Shown: piece after piece, positions 6,335 through 8,681 of the stretch
Layout of the letters: each line of letters starts with the position of its first letter
How positions within the stretch are numbered: the first letter of the stretch is position 1
Source: Bacteroidales bacterium
Lineage (GTDB): Bacteria > Bacteroidota > Bacteroidia > Bacteroidales > UBA3663
Assembly (NCBI GenBank): GCA_017632695.1
Contig: JAGBQS010000065.1
Location: 1-8,681, forward strand
Length of the DNA stretch: 8,681 bases
Reading direction: 5' to 3'
Translations under genes and position numbers: made by a program
Notes under the pieces: model-generated
The model's input: the letters and a program-made list of their open reading frames with translations, nothing else
The model's database searches: none
Told to the model about the DNA's origin: nothing

Positions 6335-6436
6335 GCAAAATAAATAGCTTCGGCCTATTGATAGCGTACAAAGAGAGGTTACCTTTTGCCAATCGGCGCC
6401 GCTGGAGGTAGGGTCTTAGCACAAAACATCAAACAA
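6335..6436 (+). ncRNA. Candidate structured mRNA leader of rpmE2 (possible bL31 autoregulatory element)
   Basis: The ~100-nt leader folds by eye into several local helices. AATAGC (6343-6348) pairs with GCCTATT (6353-6359) around a UUCG tetraloop, with one bulged C. A closing helix UAGCG (6362-6366) with CGCUG (6400-6404) encloses two hairpins: 6373-6378 with 6382-6387 around loop UUA (two G-U pairs), and GCC (6388-6390) with GGC (6395-6397). A GGAGGT hexamer (6404-6409) sits 27 nt before the ATG, too far to serve as its ribosome site. Ribosomal protein leaders that bind their own product, including some for L31, are known in other bacteria. Whether this one is such an element is inference from position and structure only. 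Confidence 0.35.
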
Positions 6437-6688
6437 ATGAAAAAAGGTATTCACCCAGAAAACTATCGTCCTGTAGCATTCAAGGACATGTCAAACGACG
6501 TGACTTTTATCTCACGTTCTACCATCAACACCAAAGAGACCATCGAAATTGATGGCGTTGAGTATCCTTTGGTAAAGCTTGAAATCACTTCAGCCAGTCA
6601 CCCATTCTATACTGGCAAGCACAAGCTCGTCGATACTGCCGGTCGTGTTGATAAGTTCCTCAACCGCTACAAGAAGATCAACAAATAA
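6437..6688 (+). CDS. rpmE2: 50S ribosomal protein L31 type B (bL31, cysteine-free)
   Basis: 83 residues, the family's normal size. MKKGIHPENYRPVAFKDMSN (1-20) and the C-terminal SASHPFYTGKHKLVDTAGR (52-70) with DKFLNRYKK (72-80) are diagnostic of bL31. No cysteine is present, so this is the zinc-independent (C-minus, type B) form, which serves as the housekeeping version in many Bacteroidetes. It binds the central protuberance of the large subunit and bridges to the small one. The ATG at 6437 starts at the conserved MKKGIHP; the in-frame TTG at 6386 would fall inside the leader and is rejected. It is monocistronic here: own promoter before it, terminators after it. Confidence 0.98.
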   Translation: MKKGIHPENYRPVAFKDMSNDVTFISRSTINTKETIEIDGVEYPLVKLEITSASHPFYTGKHKLVDTAGRVDKFLNRYKKINK

Positions 6689-6705
6689 GTATCTGCCTTA
6701 CGCTT

Positions 6706-6730
6706 ATTGGCATCCATTGCCAATTTTATT
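6706..6730 (+). terminator. Proximal intrinsic terminator of rpmE2
   Basis: ATTGGCA (6706-6712) pairs with TGCCAAT (6718-6724) around a 5-nt loop and is followed by a T-rich run (TTTTATT, 6724-6730). It begins 17 nt after the rpmE2 stop codon. The stem is short and the T tract is interrupted, so termination may be partial. Confidence 0.6.
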
Positions 6731-6760
6731 GCAAGGTATAATCTTATTGCAGAAAATACA

Positions 6761-6797
6761 AACAGGCTCCTTCTCATCGGAAGAGCCTGTTTTCTTT
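6761..6797 (+). terminator. Strong, probably bidirectional intrinsic terminator between rpmE2 and the DUF2752 gene
   Basis: AACAGGCTC (6761-6769) pairs perfectly with GAGCCTGTT (6783-6791). The inner bases TTC (6771-6773) and GAA (6780-6782) can extend the stem past one bulged C. TTTCTTT follows on the plus strand, ending rpmE2 read-through. On the minus strand the same stem lies 23 nt after the DUF2752 stop (6815) and is followed by TTTGTATTTT, so it can also end the convergent operon. Confidence 0.8.
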
Positions 6798-6814
6798 ACA
6801 TCCTTTCAGACAAT

Positions 6815-7204
6815 CTACACGCCGAAAACATTACGCAGCACAAACCAAAGGCAAAAAGCGACAAGGTAGATACAGACTGTGATGCGATGTTCACAGAAAC
6901 GCTCCAGACGGTGCTGAAAGCGTCCAATGGGCAGAACCCACTTCTCCAATATCAGAAAGAATGCATAAGGCTCGGTCAGGGCTAAAAAATAATTGTACCG
7001 AAGAGCCGTCAGAAAGTGGCCGTGAAGGGCTGCATGTACAGCCCGCTGTACACCACATCCCGGGCAACTTAGCCCGACAAGAAGTTTAAACGGGCACTTG
7101 GGCATCCATACCGACTGTTCCGGATTAAAGCAGAACAATAGGATGATGCCCATTACGATACCCGCTAAAAGTACAAGCGATGTCTGATTAGTTTGCCGCT
7201 GCAC
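6815..7204 (-). CDS. DUF2752 family small membrane protein
   Basis: 129 residues if started at the GTG at 7204, which overlaps the upstream gene by 17 nt. An in-frame ATG at 7258 would overlap it by 71 nt and read through that gene's last membrane segment; an ATG at 7153 would cut into this protein's own first helix. Numbering from GTG: a first hydrophobic helix at about 8-26, FNPEQS, then the family signature CPFKLLVGLSCPGCGVQRA (37-55), with C37, C47, C50 and the CPxCGxxRA core. After that come HAALHGHFLTALRYN (57-71), a second hydrophobic stretch (72-87) and a third (108-122). The cysteine pair could bind metal or be redox-active, but the family has no established function. It is last in the minus-strand run behind the CD225-like gene. 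Confidence 0.8.
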   Translation of the reverse strand: MQRQTNQTSLVLLAGIVMGIILLFCFNPEQSVWMPKCPFKLLVGLSCPGCGVQRAVHAALHGHFLTALRYNYFLALTEPYAFFLILEKWVLPIGRFQHRLERFCEHRITVCIYLVAFCLWFVLRNVFGV

Positions 7205-7460
7205 CGATGAGAGCACAAATAAGGATAAAGATGAAATACAGGAAGATGCCTGCTCCACCCGTCACTAGTCCGATAATGCTCCACTTCTTGGCATCTGACG
7301 AGGCCTTCTGAGCCGCTTCGTACTGCTGGGCGAAATATAAGGTATCGACCTGACTAGCCTTAACAATAGCAACGATACCGAATGGCAGACAACATAGAAT
7401 GGTGGTAATGATGGCCAATGCCAAATAGTTATCAGGCTTAGGCGTATTAGAAGTTTCCAT
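7188..7460 (-). CDS. CD225/dispanin-like small membrane protein
   Basis: 90 residues. A short proline-containing soluble start (METSNTPKPDNY) leads into the first hydrophobic segment LALAIITTILCCLPFGIVAIV (13-33). A cytoplasmic loop follows with KASQVDTLYFAQQYEAAQKASSDAKKW (34-60), then a second, longer membrane segment (61-86). The CCLPFGIVAIVKASQV block and the helix with A-Q-KAS-DAKKW are the classic CD225/dispanin signature shared with animal IFITM proteins. The role in bacteria is unknown. It starts 22 nt after the GH51 stop and overlaps the DUF2752 gene; I see no promoter in the gap, so co-transcription with the glycosidase is likely. Confidence 0.88.
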   Translation of the reverse strand: METSNTPKPDNYLALAIITTILCCLPFGIVAIVKASQVDTLYFAQQYEAAQKASSDAKKWSIIGLVTGGAGIFLYFIFILICALIGAAAN

Positions 7461-7482
7461 TATTATATGAGTTTATGAGGTT

Positions 7483-8681
7483 TTATTTCTTTTCTGAAGA
7501 GGACTGCAGACGCACTACCATGAAACTGTAGGCAGGAGCTTCAAACGAGAGTTCGTCATTGGCGAAAGCGGTTTGCAGTGAAACGGGGACGGCTCGAGTA
7601 TCCGAAAGTTCACCCGTGAGTACCAGCGCCTCACCTACTGCCGAATAACCGGCTGGAACCTGCACCTGGAACGTATTGCCGACAGGCAGATAGTTCACTA
7701 CTTTCAGGATAAGATCTCCCGTGGCAGGATCGATAACTGCGCTGCTGCCGATGCGTTTCTGCACGTTGGCATCAGGTTGCTGCAAGCGGACCTGGGATGG
7801 CAGATACAGGGTGCCCGCATTCTGTCCGAACAGTTTCTGCACCTGATAGCCCGTGGTGAGTTCGACGCTCTGGTTGGTGAAATAAATCATGTCCGGATTC
7901 CACTGTGTATGTCCCCTCTTGGCAAACAGGGGCGCATAGGATGTCATGGCAACCACATCGGCATTACGCTCTACCGAGCATAGATAAAGAGCCTCGCTCA
8001 GAGCCGTCTCGATGCAGTTGGCCCGGTTGTGGATGTGGCTCGCATATTCGCCCAGATAAACCTTGGTGGACTTACGGGCATACCGGTCGTAATAGTCCTG
8101 ATTGTTAATGAACCAGCCAGGACTGTTATAATAGTGTTCGTCGACGTATTCCAGCTTCATTTCGCGCGCCAGACGCCAACCCCATTCATAGTCCGAGCCT
8201 TCGCACCACGGACCCACAGTACCCACAATCTCCATATCGGGATACTTGGACTTAATTGCCTGGCAGATCATCTTGTAACGCACCTCGAAAGTTTCACCAA
8301 TCAGATCCTCGTTGCCGATGCCTATCATGGTAAGGTTAAAAGGCTTTGGATGTCCGGCTTCAGCACGCATCCTTGCCCACTTGCTGGTTTTCGGATCACC
8401 ATTGGCCCATTCAATCAAATCGAGCACATCCTGAATGTAGGCATCCATCTGGCTGAGCGGGATACCGCCCTGCTGACCCTGTCCACCCACCGACGAGTTC
8501 TGACATGGAAAGCCAGCTGCCAATACGGGCAACGGACGTGCACCCAGATCCTCGCACAGTTGGAAATACTCAAAGTATCCCAAACCGACCGTCTGATGAT
8601 AGTGCCAGATGTTGAAATCGGGCTTGCGGCTTTCGAGCGGTCCAACGGTATTCTTCCACTTATATATATTATCGATGCCAT
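7483..8681 (-). CDS. GH51 alpha-L-arabinofuranosidase, C-terminal part (cut by window edge)
   Basis: The frame is open from the right edge to the TAA at 7485-7483: about 398 residues of a protein that continues upstream outside the window. A TTG at 8583 is internal, because the codons before it encode conserved GH51 sequence (GIDNIYKWKNTVGPLE, then FNIWHYHQTVGLGYFEYF). The enzyme hydrolyses terminal alpha-L-arabinofuranosyl groups of arabinan and arabinoxylan with retention. The catalytic acid/base is the E of IGIGNEDL (codon 8310-8308) and the nucleophile the E of YLGEYASH (codon 8049-8047). After the (beta/alpha)8 barrel, the last ~150 residues form the C-terminal beta domain of the family (from about YQVQKLFGQNAG to the end, with DLILKVVNY). 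A signal peptide would be in the missing N-terminus, so its location is unseen. No SusC/SusD genes are in the window. Confidence 0.93.
   Translation of the reverse strand, partial: GIDNIYKWKNTVGPLESRKPDFNIWHYHQTVGLGYFEYFQLCEDLGARPLPVLAAGFPCQNSSVGGQGQQGGIPLSQMDAYIQDVLDLIEWANGDPKTSKWARMRAEAGHPKPFNLTMIGIGNEDLIGETFEVRYKMICQAIKSKYPDMEIVGTVGPWCEGSDYEWGWRLAREMKLEYVDEHYYNSPGWFINNQDYYDRYARKSTKVYLGEYASHIHNRANCIETALSEALYLCSVERNADVVAMTSYAPLFAKRGHTQWNPDMIYFTNQSVELTTGYQVQKLFGQNAGTLYLPSQVRLQQPDANVQKRIGSSAVIDPATGDLILKVVNYLPVGNTFQVQVPAGYSAVGEALVLTGELSDTRAVPVSLQTAFANDELSFEAPAYSFMVVRLQSSSEKK

Noticed and set aside
6404..6409. GGAGGT as the ribosome-binding site for rpmE2
   Set aside because: It is 27 nt from the ATG, too distant. 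Bacteroidetes mostly do not rely on such sites, so it is noted only as part of the leader.
6386..6436. N-terminal extension of L31 from the TTG at 6386
   Set aside because: The extra 17 residues are absent from L31 proteins and the stretch is better explained as leader RNA.
6579..6985. Plus-strand frames after and overlapping the end of rpmE2 and opposite DUF2752
   Set aside because: They run through the terminator hairpins, lack family features, and overlap better supported genes.
8415..8681. An 88-residue minus-strand frame at the right edge, starting with ATG at 8681
   Set aside because: It is a shifted frame of the GH51 gene, whose conserved sequence continues through this stretch to the window edge.
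1..8681. CRISPR arrays, tRNA or rRNA genes, insertion sequences, toxin-antitoxin or phage-defence modules
   Set aside because: No regularly spaced repeats, no cloverleaf ending in CCA, no transposase or nuclease motifs and no terminal inverted repeats were seen on either strand.

Overview
The window looks like a chromosomal segment of a Bacteroidales bacterium, most plausibly Bacteroidaceae/Prevotellaceae-like. The evidence is threefold. Three promoters have the Bacteroidetes architecture (TTTG, 20 nt, TAnnTTTG-like box), and none of the starts examined has a well-placed Shine-Dalgarno. The gene families are phylum-typical: a PorT-like outer-membrane barrel, a type IX secretion (T9SS) type B C-terminal domain, cysteine-free type B ribosomal protein L31, and a GH51 arabinofuranosidase. 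The rfbC N-terminus is also of the Bacteroides type. Genus assignment is inference.

Layout, left to right. Positions 1-2598 are on the minus strand: a PBP1-fold periplasmic protein (979-2598), an outer-membrane barrel (260-982, ATGA overlap with its upstream neighbour), then the 5' part of rfbC (dTDP-rhamnose synthesis), cut by the left edge. The two envelope genes are fired from a promoter at 2629-2660. A divergent promoter at 2707-2738 drives tsaD (2831-3856, tRNA t6A synthesis), followed after 11 nt by a short secreted protein with a PKD-like domain and a T9SS type B sorting domain (3868-4542). Next on the plus strand are a lytic transglycosylase (4657-5628) and a PAP2-family membrane phosphatase (5634-6278), 5 nt apart. 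They are plausibly linked through peptidoglycan and undecaprenyl-lipid turnover. Then comes rpmE2 (bL31 type B, 6437-6688) with its own strong promoter, a roughly 100-nt structured leader and two terminator-like hairpins.

The right end is on the minus strand. The C-terminal ~398 residues of a GH51 alpha-L-arabinofuranosidase (7483-8681, continuing beyond the right edge) are followed by a CD225/dispanin-like small membrane protein (7188-7460) and a DUF2752 membrane protein (6815-7204). These three converge on rpmE2 at a shared, probably bidirectional terminator (6761-6797).

Most genes are ordinary core or envelope functions. I see no defence system, CRISPR array, mobile element, tRNA or rRNA gene. 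The items most worth a second look are the bL31 leader RNA, the unusually small T9SS cargo tied to tsaD, the PBP1/outer-membrane-barrel pair, and the dispanin-DUF2752 pair behind a glycosidase. No stretch over about 300 nt lacks a gene; the largest gap is 2599-2830, which holds the divergent promoters.
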